A stretch of 64,000 nt of DNA from assembly GCA_036250195.1 (NCBI GenBank), contig JAVHZZ010000006.1, positions 169,342,424-169,406,423 of the forward strand. The letters run 5' to 3'. Below the pieces are notes generated by a model. That model was not told the DNA's origin. It was given only the letters and a program-made list of their open reading frames with translations, and did no database searches. The stretch comes from Mixophyes australis. Its lineage: Eukaryota; Chordata; Amphibia; Anura; Limnodynastidae. Every line of letters starts with the position of its first letter. Within the stretch, counting starts at the first letter, position 1. Positions 41,333-54,590 of this stretch are shown in pieces. Made by a program: the position numbers and the translations under genes.

Positions 41333-42800
41333 CATGATTCGATTCATGATTCATGATTCAATTCATGATTCATTTATTGATTCATGATTTATGATTCAAT
41401 TCATGATTTATGATTCGATTCATGATTCATGATTCATGAATCATGATTCAATTCATGATTCATGATTCATGAATCATGATTTGATTCATGATTTATGATT
41501 CATGAATCATGATTCATGATTCATGAATCATGATTCGATTCATGAATCATGATTCGATTCATGATTCGTGATTCATGAATAATGATTCGATTCATGATTC
41601 ATGATTCAATTCATGATTCATTTATTGATTCATGATTTATGATTCAATTCATGATTTATGATTCGATTCATGATTCATGAATCATGATTCAATTCATGAT
41701 TCATGATTCATGAATCATGTTTCATAATTCATGATTCAAGATTCATGATTCATGATTCATGATTCATGATTCAATTCACGATTCATTTAATGATTCATGA
41801 TTTATGATTCGAGTCATGATTCATGATTCATGAATCATGCTTTGATTCATGATTTATGATTCATGAATCATGATTCATGATTCATGAATCATGATTCGAT
41901 TCATGAATCATGATTCGATTCATGATTCGTGATTCATGAATAATGATTCGATTCATGATTCATGATTCAATTCATGATTCATTTATTGATTCATGATTTA
42001 TGATTCAATTCATGATTTATGATTCGATTCATGATTCATGATTCATGAATCATGATTCAATTCATGATTCATGATTCATGAATCATGATTCATGATTCAT
42101 GAATCATGATTCATGATTCATGAATCATGATTCATGATTCATGAATCATGATTCGATTCATGAATCATGATTCGATTCATGATTCATGATTCACGAATCA
42201 TGATTTTAATCATGAATCATGATTCGATTCATGATTCATGATTCATGAATCATGATTCGATTCATGAATAATGATTCGATTCATGATTCATGATTCATGA
42301 ATCATGATTCGATTCATGATTCATGAATCATGATTCAATTTATGATTCATGATTCATGATTCGATTCATGATTTATGATTCAATTCATGTTTCATGATTC
42401 ATGATTCAAGATTCATGATTCATGATTCATGATTCATGATTCAATTCATGTTTCATAATTCATGATTCAAGATTCATGATTCATGATTCATGATTCATGA
42501 TTCAATTCACGATTCATTTAATGATTCATGATGTATGATTCGATTCATGATTCATGATTCATGAATCATGATTCGATTCATGACTCATGATTCAATTCAT
42601 GATTCATTTAATGATTCATTAATTATGATTCAATTCATGATTTATGATTCGATTCATGATTCATGATTCATGAATCATGATTCGATTCATGATTCATGAT
42701 TCATGAATCATGATTCATGATTCATGAATCATGATTCGATTCATGATTCGTGATTCATGAATCATGATTCGATTCATTATTCGTGATTCATGAATCATGA
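41333..42800 (+). repeat. Tandem higher-order unit N2 (~1.48 kb)
   Basis: Second member of the 1.47-kb pair, with CGAGTCATG at 41,811 and CATGCTTTGATTC near 41,837. It contains one extra heptamer before the CATGATGTATG word and a further GATTCATGATTCATGAATC unit near 42,700. Its right end runs into a type II-like segment beginning near 42,580. Confidence 0.9.
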
Positions 42801-43430
42801 TTCGATTCATGATTCATGATTCATGAATCATGATTTGATTCATGATTCATGATTCATGAATCATGATTCGATTCATGATACGTGATCCATGAATCATGAT
42901 TCGATTTATGAATCATGATTCGATTCATGAATCATGATTCGATTCATGATTCATGATTTATGAATCATGATTCGATTCATGATTCATGATTCATGAATCA
43001 TGATTCGATTCATGATTCATGATTCATGAATCATGATTCGATTCATGATTCATGATTCATGAGTCATGATTCGATTCATGATTCATTATTTATGATTCAA
43101 TTCATGATTTATGATTCATGATTTATGAATCATGATTCGATTCATGATTCATGATTTATGAATCAAGATTCGATTAGTGATTCATGATTCATAATTCATG
43201 ATTCGATTCATGATTCATGATTCATGAATCATGATTCGAATCATGATTCATGATTCATGAATCATGATTCGATTCATGATTCATGATTCATGAATCATGA
43301 TTCATGATTCATGAATCATGATTCGATTCATGAATCATGATTCGATTCATGATTCGTGATTCACGAATCATGATTCATGATTCATGAATCATGATTCGAT
43401 TCATGATTCATGATTCATGAATCATGATTC
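42580..43430 (+). repeat. Type II segment inside domain I, copy O1
   Basis: This segment pairs with ~45,993-46,860. The offset is 3,413 at ATGACTCAT (42,580/45,993), 3,392 at GATACGTGATCC (42,881/46,273) and 3,524 at GATTAGTG (43,177/46,701). The last shift is explained by a 132-bp tandem duplication in the other copy. Shared private words include CATTAATTATG, GATACGTGATCCATG and GAATCAAGATTCGATTAGTG. GATACGTG occurs only in these two copies. The other type II copies have GATTCGTGATCC. Confidence 0.85.
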
Positions 43431-43434
43431 GATT

Positions 43435-45240
43435 CATGATTCATGATTCGATCCATGATTCATGATTCATGAATCATGATTCGATTCATGAATCATGATT
43501 CGATCCATGATTCGTGATTCATGAATTATGATTCGATTCATGAATCATGATTCGATTCATGATTCATGATTCATGAATCATGATTCGATTCATGATTTAT
43601 GATTCAATTCATGTTTCATGATTCATGATTCAAGATTCATGATTCATGATTCATGATTCATGATTCATGATTCAATTCATGTTTCATAATTCATGATTCA
43701 AGATTCATGATTCATGATTCATGATTCATGATTCAATTCACGATTCATTTAATGATTCATGATTTATGATTCGATTCATGACTCATGATTCATGAATCAT
43801 GATTTGATTCATGGTTCATGATTCATGAATCATGATTCATGATTCATGAATCATGATTCATGAATCATGATTTGATTCATGATTCGTGATTCATGAATCA
43901 TGATTCGATTCATGAATCATGATTCGATTCATGATTCATGATTCACGAATCATGATTTTAATCATGAATCATGATTCGATTCATGATTCATGAATCATGA
44001 TTCGATTCATGAATAATGATTCGATTCATGATTCATGAATCATGATTCAATTTATGATTCATGATTCATGATTCGATTCATGATTTATGATTCAATTCAT
44101 GTTTCATGATTCATGATTCAAGATTCATGATTCATGATTCATGATTCAATTCATGTTTCATAATTCATGATTCAAGATTTATGATTCATGATTCATGATT
44201 CATGATTCATGATTCAATTCACGATTCATTTAATGATTCATGATTTATGATTCGATTCATGATTCATGATTCATGAATCATGATTTGATTCATGGTTCAT
44301 GATTCATGAATCATGATTCATGATTCATGAATCATGATTCGATTCATGAATCATGATTCGATTCATGATTCGTGATTCATAAATCATGATTCGATTCATG
44401 ATTCCTGATTCACGAATCATGATTTTAATCATGAATCATGATTCGATTCATGAATTATGATTCATGAATCATGATTCGATTCATGAATAATGATTCGATT
44501 CATGATTCATGATTCATGAATCATGATTCGATTCATGATTCATGAATCATGATTCAATTTATGATTCATGATTCGATTCATGATTTATGATTCAATTCAT
44601 GTTTCATGATTCATGATTCAAGATTCATGATTCATGATTCATGATTCATGATTCATGATTCAATTCACGATTCATTTAATGATTCATGATTTATGATTCG
44701 ATTCATGATTCATGATTCATGAATCATGATTTGATTCATGATTTATGATTCATGAATCATGATTCATGATTCATGAATCATGATTCGATTCATGAATCAT
44801 GATTCGATTCATGATTCGTGATTCATGAATAATGATTCGATTCATGATTCATGATTCAATTCATGATTCATTTATTGATTCATGATTTATGATTCAATTC
44901 ATGATTTATGATTCGATTCATGATTCATGATTCATGAATCATGATTCAATTCATGATTCATGATTCATGAATCATGATTTGATTCATGATTTATGATTCA
45001 TGAATCATGATTCATGATTCATGAATCATGATTCGATTCATGAATCATGATTCGATTCATGATTCGTGATTCATGAATAATGATTCGATTCATGATTCAT
45101 GATTCAATTCATGATTCATTTATTGATTCATGATTTATGATTCAATTCATGATTTATGATTCGATTCATGATTCATGAATCATGATTCAATTCATGATTC
45201 ATGATTCATGAATCATGTTTCATAATTCATGATTCAAGAT
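43435..45240 (+). repeat. Duplicated block M, copy 2 (edge of domain I)
   Basis: Partner of 38,455-40,270 and the last long type I block before domain II. It lacks one 19-bp unit near 44,390 and has CATGAATTATGATTCATGAATC near 44,452, where copy 1 has plain heptamers. At about 45,240 it goes from CAAGATTC directly into type II units. Confidence 0.88.
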
Positions 45241-45559
45241 TCATGAATCATGATTCGATTCATGATTCGTGATTCACGAATCATGATTCATGATTCATGA
45301 ATCATGATTCGATTCATGATTCATGATTCATGAATCATGATTCGATTCATGATTCATGATTCATGAATCATGATTCATGATTCATGAATCATGAATCATG
45401 ATTCGATTCATGATTCATGATTCATGAATCATGATTCGATTCATGATTCATGATTCATGAATCATGATTCAATTCATGATTCATGATTCAATTCATGATT
45501 CAATTCATGAATCATGATTTGATTCATGATTCATGATTCATTTCATGATTCATATTTCA

Positions 45560-45780
45560 TGATTCAATTCATGATCCATGATTCATGATTCAATTCATGA
45601 TTCATGATTCAATTCATGATTCATGATTCAATTCATGATTCATGATTCAATTCATGATTCGTGATTCATGATTCAATTCATGATTCAATTCATGATTCAT
45701 GATTCAATTCATGATTCATGATTCAATTCATGATTCATGATTTAATTCATGATTCATTATTCAATTCATGATTCATTTAA
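45560..45780 (+). repeat. 19-bp CAATTCAT array, copy 1
   Basis: About eight to ten units of 19 bp, each made of GATTCAT, GATTC and AATTCAT, follow CATGATCCATG. They are interrupted in the same places in every copy by GATTCGTG, a doubled CAATTCATGATTCAATTC, CATGATTTAATTC and CATTATTCAATTC. This array is the defining element of type II cassettes. Related copies start near 48,520 (short), 50,720, 52,690, 56,045, 57,915 and 62,180. GAATCAT is absent inside the array, so this is the one place where the orientation does not alternate. Confidence 0.85.
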
Positions 45781-45992
45781 TGATTCATGATTTATGATTC
45801 AATTCATGATTTATGATTCGATTCATGATTCGATCCATGAATCATGATTCGATTCATGATTCGTGATTCATGAATCATGATTCGATTCATGAATCATGAT
45901 TCGATTTATGAATCATGATTCGATTCATGATTCATGATTTATGAATCATGATTCGATTCATGATTCATGATTCATGAATCATGATTCGATTC

Positions 45993-46860
45993 ATGACTCA
46001 TGATTCAATTCATGATTCATTTAATGATTCATTAATTATGATTCAATTCATGATTTATGATTCGATTCATGATTCATGATTCATGAATCATGATTCGATT
46101 CATGATTCATGATTCATGAATCATGATTCGATTCATGATTCGTGATTCATGAATCATGATTCGATTCATTATTCGTGATTCATGAATCATGATTCGATTC
46201 ATGATTCATGATTTATGAATCATGATTTGATTCATGATTCATGATTCATGAATCATGATTCGATTCATGATACGTGATCCATGAATCATGATTCGATTTA
46301 TGAATCATGATTCGATTCATGAATCATGATTCGATTCATGATTCATGATTTATGAATCATGATTCGATTCATGATTCATGATTCATGAATCATGATTCGA
46401 TTCATGATTCATGATTCATGAATCATGATTCGATTCATGATTCATGATTCATGAGTCATGATTCGATTCATGATTCATTATTTATGATTCAATTCATGAT
46501 TTATGATTCATGATTTATGAATCATGATTCGATTCATGATTCATGATTCATGAATCATGATTCGATTCATGATTCATGATTCATGAGTCATGATTCGATT
46601 CATGATTCATTATTTATGATTCAATTCATGATTTATGATTCATGATTTATGAATCATGATTCGATTCATGATTCATGATTTATGAATCAAGATTCGATTA
46701 GTGATTCATGATTCATAATTCATGATTCGATTCATGATTCATGATTCATGAATCATGATTCGAATCATGATTCATGATTCATGAATCATGATTCGATTCA
46801 TGATTCATGATTCACGAATCATGATTCATGATTCATGAATCATGATTCGATTCATGATTC
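45993..46860 (+). repeat. Type II segment, copy O2
   Basis: Partner of 42,580-43,430, sitting just past the domain boundary. It carries the same private GATACGTGATCC word. It is longer by a 132-bp internal tandem duplication (see 46,451-46,715). Confidence 0.85.
46451..46715 (+). repeat. 132-bp local tandem duplication
   Basis: The stretch that contains ATGAGTCAT, CATTATTTATG and GATTCATGATTTATGAATC appears twice in a row, with ATGAGTCAT at 46,451 and 46,583, 132 bp apart. The homologous places at 43,059, 53,622 and 62,914 have it once. The extra unit accounts exactly for the offset change between O1 and O2 (3,392 to 3,524). Confidence 0.88.
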
Positions 46861-47234
46861 ATGATTCATGAATCATGATTCGATTCATGATTCATGATTC
46901 ATGAATCATGATTCATGATTCATGAATCATGATTCATGATTCGATTCATGATTCATGATTCATGACTCATGATTCGATTCATGATTCATGATTCATGAAT
47001 CATGATTCGATTCATGATTCATGATTCATGAATCATGATTCAATTCACGATTCATTTAATGATTTATGATTCATGATTCACGAATCATGATTTTAATCAT
47101 GAATCATGATTCGATTCATGATTCATGATTCATGAATCATGATTCGATTCATGATTCATGATTCATGAATCATGATTCGATTCATGAATCATGATTCGAT
47201 TCATGAATCATGATTCGATTCATGATTCATGATT

Positions 47235-47622
47235 CATGAATCATGATTCGATTCATGATTCATGATTCATGAATCATGATTCATTTAATGATTCATGATT
47301 TATGATTCAATTCATGATTTATGATTCGATTCATGATTCATGATTCGATTCATGGTTCATGATTCATGAATCATGATTCGATTCATGATTCATGATTCAT
47401 AATTCATGATTCGAAATATGATTCATGATTCATGAATCATGATTCAATTCATGATTCAAGATTCATGATTCGATTCATGATTCATGATTCATGAATCATG
47501 ATTCAATTCATGATTCAAGATTCATGATTCGATTCATGATTCATGATTCATGAATCATGATTCGATTCATGATTCATGAATCATGAATCATGATTCGATT
47601 CATGATTCATGAATCATGATTC
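47235..47622 (+). repeat. Segment repeated at an offset of exactly 3,000
   Basis: This ~388-bp stretch is identical by eye to 50,235-50,622 at an offset of exactly 3,000. It contains CATTTAATG, CATGGTTC, CATAATTC, GATTCGAAATATG and two CAAGATTC words. It diverges at the right, where this copy has GATTCGATTC and the other GATTCAATTC, a CpG to CpA difference. It is the core of the type II cassette and recurs near 52,207, 54,544, 57,410, 60,620 and 61,671. Confidence 0.85.
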
Positions 47623-48470
47623 GATTCATGATTCATGATTCATGATTCATGAATCATGATTCATGATTCATGAATCATGATTCGATTCATGATTCATGAT
47701 TCACGAATCATGATTTTAATCATGAATCATGATTCGATTCATGATTCATGATTCATGAATCATGATTCGATTCATGAATAATGATTCGATTCATGATTCA
47801 TGATTCATGAATCATGATTCGATTCATGATTCATGAATCATGATTCAATTTATGATTCATGATTCATGATTCGATTCATGATTTATGATTCAATTCATGT
47901 TTCATGTTTCATGATTCAAGATTCATGATTCATGATTCATGATTCATGATTCAATTCATGTTTCATAATTCATGATTCAAGATTCATGATTAATATTTCA
48001 TGATTCAATTCACGATTCCTTTAATGATTCATGATTTATGATTCGATTCATGATTCATGATTCATGAATCATGATTTGATTCATGGTTCATGATTCATGA
48101 TTTATGAATCATGATTCATTTAATGATTCATGATTTATAATTCAATTCATGATTTATGATTCGATTCATGATTCATGATTCGATTCATGGTTCATGATTC
48201 ATGAATCATGATTCATGATTCGAAATATGATTCATGATTCATGAATCATGATTCAATTCATGATTCAAGATTCATGATTCGATTCATGATTCATGATTCA
48301 TGAATCATGATTCAATTCATGATTCAAGATTCATGATTCGATTCATGATTCATGATTCATGAATCATGATTCGATTCATGATTCATGAATCATGAATCAT
48401 GATTCGATTCATGATTCATGAATCATGATTCAATTCATGATTCATGATTCAATTCATGATTCAATTCATG
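47280..48470 (+). repeat. Duplicated block P, copy 1 (offset ~+7,309 to +7,441)
   Basis: This block pairs with ~54,590-55,960. Offsets are 7,309 at CATTTAATG (47,282/54,591), 7,427 at the CACGAATC box (47,702/55,129), 7,434 at TTAATATTTC (47,991/55,425) and 7,441 at GATTCGAAATATG (48,221/55,662). Shared private words are CATGTTTCATGTTTCATG and TTAATATTTCATG. The increasing offset shows small expansions in the second copy near 54,950 and 55,370. Confidence 0.83.
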
Positions 48471-48969
48471 AATCATGATTTGATTCATGATTCATTTCAT
48501 GATTCATATTTCATGATTCAATTCATGATCCATGATTCATGATTCAATTCATGATTCATGATTCAATTCATGATTCATGATTTAATTCATGATTCATGAT
48601 TCAATTCATGATTTATTTAATGATTCATGATTTATGAATCATGATTCGATTCATGATTCATGATTCAATTCACGATTCATTTAATGATTTATGATTTATG
48701 ATTCGATTCATGATTCATGATTCATGAATCATGATTTGATTCATGGTTCATGATTCATGAATCATGATTCATGATTCATGAATCATGATTCGATTCATGG
48801 TTCATGATTCATGAATCATGATTCATGATTCATGAATCATGATTCGATTCATGGTTCATGATTCATGATTCATGATTCATGAATCATGATTCATTTAATG
48901 ATTCATGATTTATGATTCAATTCATGATTTATGATTCGATTCATGATTCATGATTCGATTCATGGTTCA

Positions 48970-49600
48970 TGATTCAGGATTTATGATTCGATTCATGATT
49001 CATGATTCATGATTCATGAATCATGATTCATGATTCATGAATCATGATTCGATTCATGATTCATGATTCATGAATCATGATTCGATTCATGATTCATGAT
49101 TCATGAATCATGATTCGATTCATGATTCATGATTCATGAATCATGATTCGATTCATGATTCATGATTCATGAATCATGATTCATGATTCAGGATTCATGA
49201 TTCATGAATCATGATTCATGATTCATGAATCATGATTCATGATTCAGGATTTATGATTCGATTCATGATTCATGATTCATGATTCATGAATCATGATTCA
49301 TGATTCATGAATCATGATTCGATTCATGATTCATGATTCATGAATCATGATTCGATTCATGATTCATGATTCATGAATCATGATTCGATTCATGATTCAT
49401 GATTCATGAATCATGATTCGATTCATGATTCATGATTCATGATTCATGAATCATGATTCATGATTCAGGATTCATGATTCATGAATCATGATTCATGATT
49501 CATGAATCATGATTCATGATTCAGGATTCATGATTCATGAATCATGATTCATGATTCATGAATCATGATTCATGATTCAGGAATCATGATTCGATTCATG
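48970..49600 (+). repeat. CAGG-marked 56-bp units in a ~270-bp tandem duplication
   Basis: The rare word TTCAGGATTC has its GG at 48,977, 49,191, 49,247, 49,468, 49,524 and 49,580. Successive short spacings are exactly 56 bp (49,191 to 49,247; 49,468 to 49,524; 49,524 to 49,580). The larger blocks repeat with offsets of 270-277 bp (48,977/49,247 and 49,191/49,468). The segment between is a run of 33-bp units. The right part (49,412-49,612) is copied at ~60,354-60,554, offset 10,942. Confidence 0.88.
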
Positions 49601-49610
49601 ATTCATGATT

Positions 49611-52135
49611 CACGAATCATGATTTTAATCATGAATCATGATTCGATTCATGATTCATGATTCATGAATCATGATTCGATTCATGAATAATGATTCGATT
49701 CATGATTCATGATTCATGAATCATGATTCGATTCATGATTCATGAATCATGATTCAATTTATGATTCATGATTCATGATTCGATTCATGATTTATGATTC
49801 AATTCATGTTTCATGTTTCATGATTCAAGATTCATGATTCATGATTCATGATTCAATTCATGTTTCATAATTCATGATTCAAGATTCATGATTCATGATT
49901 CATGATTCAATTCACGATTCATTTAATGATTCATGAATCATGATTCGATTCATGAATCATGATTCGATTCATGAATCATGATTCAATTCATGATTCGTGA
50001 TTCATGAATAATGATTCGATTCATGATTCATGATTCAATTCATGATTCATTTATTGATTCATGATTTATGATTCAATTCATGATTTATGAATCGATTCAT
50101 GATTCATGATTCATGAATCATGATTCGATTCATGAATCATGATTCGATTCATGATTCATGATTCATGAATCATGATTCGATTCATGAATCATGATTCGAT
50201 CCATGATTCGTGATTCATGAATCATGATTCGATTCATGAATCATGATTCGATTCATGATTCATGATTCATGAATCATGATTCATTTAATGATTCATGATT
50301 TATGATTCAATTCATGATTTATGATTCGATTCATGATTCATGATTCGATTCATGGTTCATGATTCATGAATCATGATTCGATTCATGATTCATGATTCAT
50401 AATTCATGATTCGAAATATGATTCATGATTCATGAATCATGATTCAATTCATGATTCAAGATTCATGATTCGATTCATGATTCATGATTCATGAATCATG
50501 ATTCAATTCATGATTCAAGATTCATGATTCGATTCATGATTCATGATTCATGAATCATGATTCGATTCATGATTCATGAATCATGAATCATGATTCGATT
50601 CATGATTCATGAATCATGATTCAATTCATGATTCATGATTCAATTCATGATTCAATTCATGAATCATGATTTGATTCATGATTCATGATTCATTTCATGA
50701 TTCATATTTCATGATTCATTTCATGATCCATGATTCATGATTCAATTCATGATTCATGATTCAATTCATGATTCATGATTCAATTCATGATTCGTGATTC
50801 ATGATTCAATTCATGATTCAATTCATGATTCATGATTCAATTCATGATTCATGATTCAATTCATGATTCATGATTTAATTCATGATTCATTATTCAATTC
50901 ATGATTCATTTAATGATTCATGATTTATGATTCAATTCATGATTTATGATTCGATTCATGATTCGATCCATGAATCATGATTCGATTCATGATTCGTGAT
51001 TCATGAATCATGATTCGATTCATGAATCATGATTCGATTTATGAATCATGATTCGATTCATGATTCATGTTTTATGAATCATGATTCGATTCATGATTCA
51101 TGATTCATGAATCATGATTCGATTCATGACTCATGATTCAATTCATGATTCATTTAATGATTCATTAATTATGATTCAATTCATGATTTATGATTCGATT
51201 CATGATTCATGATTCATGAATCATGATTCGATTCATGATTCATGATTCATGAATCATGATTTGATTCATGATTCATGATTCATGAATCATGATTCGATTC
51301 ATGATTCGTGATCCATGAATCATGATTCGATTTATGAATCATGATTCGATTCATGAATCATGATTCATGAATCATGATTCGATTCATGATTCATGATTCA
51401 TGAGTCATGATTCGATTCATGATTCATGATTCATGAGTCATGATTCGATTCATGATTCATTATTTATGATTCAATTCATGATTTATGATTCATGATTTAT
51501 GAATCATGATTCGATTCATGATTCATGATTTATGAATCAAGATTCGATTAGTGATTCATGATTCATAATTCATGATTCGATTCATGATTCATGATTCATG
51601 AATCATGATTCGAATCATGATTCATGATTCATGAATCATGATTCGAATCATGATTCATGATTCATGAATCATGATTCGATTCATGATTCATGATTCATGA
51701 ATCATGATTCATGATTCATGAATCATGATTCAAGATTCATGAATCATGATTCGATTCATGATTCGTGATTCACGAATCATGATTCATGATTCATGAATCA
51801 TGATTCGATTCATGATTCATGATTCATGAATCATGATTCGATTCATGATTCATGATTCATGAATCATGATTCATGATTCATGAATCATGATTCATGATTC
51901 GATTCATGATTCATGATTCATGAATCATGATTCGATTCATGATTCATGATTCATGAATCATGATTCGATTCATGATTCATGATTCATGAATCATGATTCA
52001 ATTCACGATTCATTTAATGATTTATGATTTATGATTCGATTCATGATTCATGATTCATGAATCATGATTTGATTTATGGTTCATGATTCATGAATTATGA
52101 TTCATGATTCATGAATCATGATTCGATTCATGATT
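49611..52135 (+). repeat. Large duplicated block Q, copy 1 (offset +11,436 to +11,514)
   Basis: This ~2.5-kb block pairs with 61,047-63,650. Offsets are 11,436 at the CACGAATC box (49,611/61,047) and GATTCGAAATATG (50,412/61,848), 11,462 at CATGATCCATG (50,728/62,190), 11,481 at GATTAGTG (51,551/63,032) and 11,514 at CATGAATTATG (52,092/63,606). It holds a shortened type I cassette followed by a full type II cassette, with shared variants such as CATGATTCATTTCATGATCC. Copy 1 has private CATGTTTTATG near 51,068. It overlaps the tandem type II unit beginning at 50,282. Confidence 0.9.
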
Positions 52136-52253
52136 TTAATCATGAATCATGATTCGATTCATGATTCATGATTCATGAATCATGATTCGATTCATGATTC
52201 ATGATTCATGAATCATGATTCGATTCATGATTCATGATTCATGAATCATGATT
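50282..52253 (+). repeat. Type II higher-order unit R1 (1,972 bp)
   Basis: This unit runs from one CATTTAATG core start (50,282) to the next (52,254). The offset of 1,972 holds through CATGATCCATG (50,728/52,700) and rises to 2,189 at GATTAGTG (51,551/53,740), because the next unit has ~217 bp of additional 33-bp and GATTCGTG units. Order inside: CATTTAATG, CATGGTTC, CATAATTC, GATTCGAAATATG, two CAAGATTC, CATATTTC, 19-bp array, CATTTAATG, ATGACTCAT, CATTAATTATG, ATGAGTCAT, GATTAGTG, 33-bp runs, CACGATTC. Confidence 0.85.
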
Positions 52254-54590
52254 CATTTAATGATTCATGATTTATGATTCAATTCATGATTTATGATTCG
52301 ATTCATGATTCATGATTCGATTCATGGTTCATGATTCATGAATCATGATTCGATTCATGATTCATGATTCATAATTCATGATTCGAAATATGATTCATGA
52401 TTCATGAATCATGATTCAATTCATGATTCAAGATTCATGATTCGATTCATGATTCATGATTCATGAATCATGATTCAATTCATGATTCAAGATTCATGAT
52501 TCAATTCATGATTCATGATTCATGAATCATGATTCGATTCATGATTCATGAATCATGAATCATGATTCGATTCATGATTCATGAATCATGATTCAATTCA
52601 TGATTCATGATTCAATTCATGATTCAATTCATGAATCATGATTTGATTCATGATTCATGATTCAGTTCATGATTCATATTTCATGATTCAATTCATGATC
52701 CATGATTCATGATTCAATTCATGATTCATGATTCAATTCATGATTCATGATTCAATTCATGATTCGTGATTCATGATTCAATTCATGATTCAATTCATGA
52801 TTCATGATTCAATTCATGATTCATGATTCAATTCATGATTCATGATTTAATTCATGATTCATTATTCAATTCATGATTCATTTAATGATTCATGATTTAT
52901 GATTCAATTCATGATTTATGATTCGATTCATGATTCGATCCATGAATCATGATTCGATTCATGATTCGTGATTCATGAATCATGATTCGATTCATGAATC
53001 ATGATTCGATTTATGAATCATGATTCGATTCATGATTCATGATTTATGAATCATGATTCGATTCATGATTCATGATTCATGAATCATGATTCGATTCATG
53101 ACTCATGATTCAATTCATGATTCATTTAATGATTCATTTATTATGATTCAATTCATGATTTATGATTCGATTCATGATTCATGATTCATGAATCATGATT
53201 CGATTCATGATTCATGATTCATGAATCATGATTCGATTCATGATTCGTGATTCATGAATCATGATTCGATTCATTATTCGTGATTCATGAATCATGATTC
53301 GATTCATGATTCATGATTCATGAATCATGATTTGATTCATGATTCATGATTCATGAATCATGATTCGATTCATGATTCGTGATCCATGAATCATGATTCG
53401 ATTTATGAATCATGATTCGATTCATGAATCATGATTCGATTCATGATTCATGATTTATGAATCATGATTCGATTCATGATTCATGATTCATGAATCATGA
53501 TTCGATTCATGATTCATGATTTATTAATCATGATTCGATTCATGATTCATGATTCATGAATCATGATTCGATTCATGATTCATGATTCATGAATCATGAT
53601 TCGATTCATGATTCATGATTCATGAGTCATGATTCGATTCATTATTCATTATTTATGATTCAATTCATGATTTATGATTCATGATTTATGAATCATGATT
53701 CGATTCATGATTCATGATTTATGAATCAAGATTCGATTAGTGATTCATGATTCATAATTCATGATTCGATTCATGATTCATGATTCATGAATCATGATTC
53801 GAATCATGATTCATGATTCATGAATCATGATTCGATTCATGATTCATGATTCATGAATCATGATTCATGATTCATGAATCATGATTCGATTCATGATTCG
53901 TGATTCACGAATCATGATTCATGATTCATGAATCATGATTCGATTCATGATTCATGATTCATGAATCATGATTCGATTCATGATTCATGATTCATGAATC
54001 ATGATTCATGATTCATGAATCATGATTCATGATTCGATTCATGATTCATGATTCATGAATCATGATTCGATTCATGATTCATGATTCATGAATCATGATT
54101 CGATTCATGATTCATGATTCATGAATCATGATTCAATTCACGATTCATTTAATGATTTATGATTTATGATTCGATTCATGATTCATGATTCATGAATCAT
54201 GATTTGATTTATGGTTCATGATTCATGAATCATGATTCATGATTCATAAATCATGATTCGATTCATGATTCATGATTCATGAATCATGATTCGATTCATG
54301 ATTCATGATTCATGAATCATGATTCATGATTCATGAATCATGATTCATGATTCATGAATCATGATTCATGAATCATGATTCATGATTCATGAATCATGAT
54401 TCGATTCATCATTCATGATTCACGAATCATGATTTTAATCATGAATCATGATTCGATTCATGATTCATGATTCATGAATCATGATTCGATTCATGAATCA
54501 TGATTCGATTCATGAATCATGATTCGATTCATGATTCATGATTCATGAATCATGATTCGATTCATGATTCATGATTCATGAATCATGATT
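52254..54590 (+). repeat. Type II higher-order unit R2 (2,337 bp)
   Basis: Directly follows R1 head to tail, with the same landmark order. Private changes: TTCAGTTCATG near 52,664, CATTTATTATG near 53,130 (other copies CATTAATTATG), CATTATTCATTATTTATG near 53,640 and GATTCATCATTC near 54,410. It is longer than R1 by added GATTCGTG-containing and 33-bp units between ~53,220 and 53,600. Confidence 0.85.

Larger units (their letters stand above)
1..45240. repeat. Domain I: array of type I cassettes
   Basis: This domain is built from one ordered set of variant words. A complete type I cassette reads, in order: CACGAATC followed by GATTTTAATC; GAATAATG; CAATTTATG; CAATTCATGTTTCATG; CAAGATTC; CAATTCATGTTTCATAATTC; CAAGATTC; CAATTCACGATTC; CATTTAATG; GATTTGATTCATGGTTC; GATTCGTG; CAATTCATGATTC with CATTTATTG. 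Between these landmarks lie plain 19-, 26- and 33-bp units. Many cassettes lack one or more modules, so the spacing between successive CACGAATC-GATTTTAATC boxes ranges from about 0.4 to 1.8 kb. The conserved order shows that amplification acted on long blocks, not on single heptamers. A short type II-like segment sits inside the domain at about 42,580-43,430. The right boundary is placed where the block copied from ~38,455-40,270 ends. Confidence 0.75.

Noticed and set aside
47235..50622. Exact 3,000-bp offset as a sign of artificial sequence construction
   Set aside because: Other offsets (1,468, 1,614, 2,451, 4,939, 11,436) are irregular and the copies carry natural point variants, so the round number is most likely chance.
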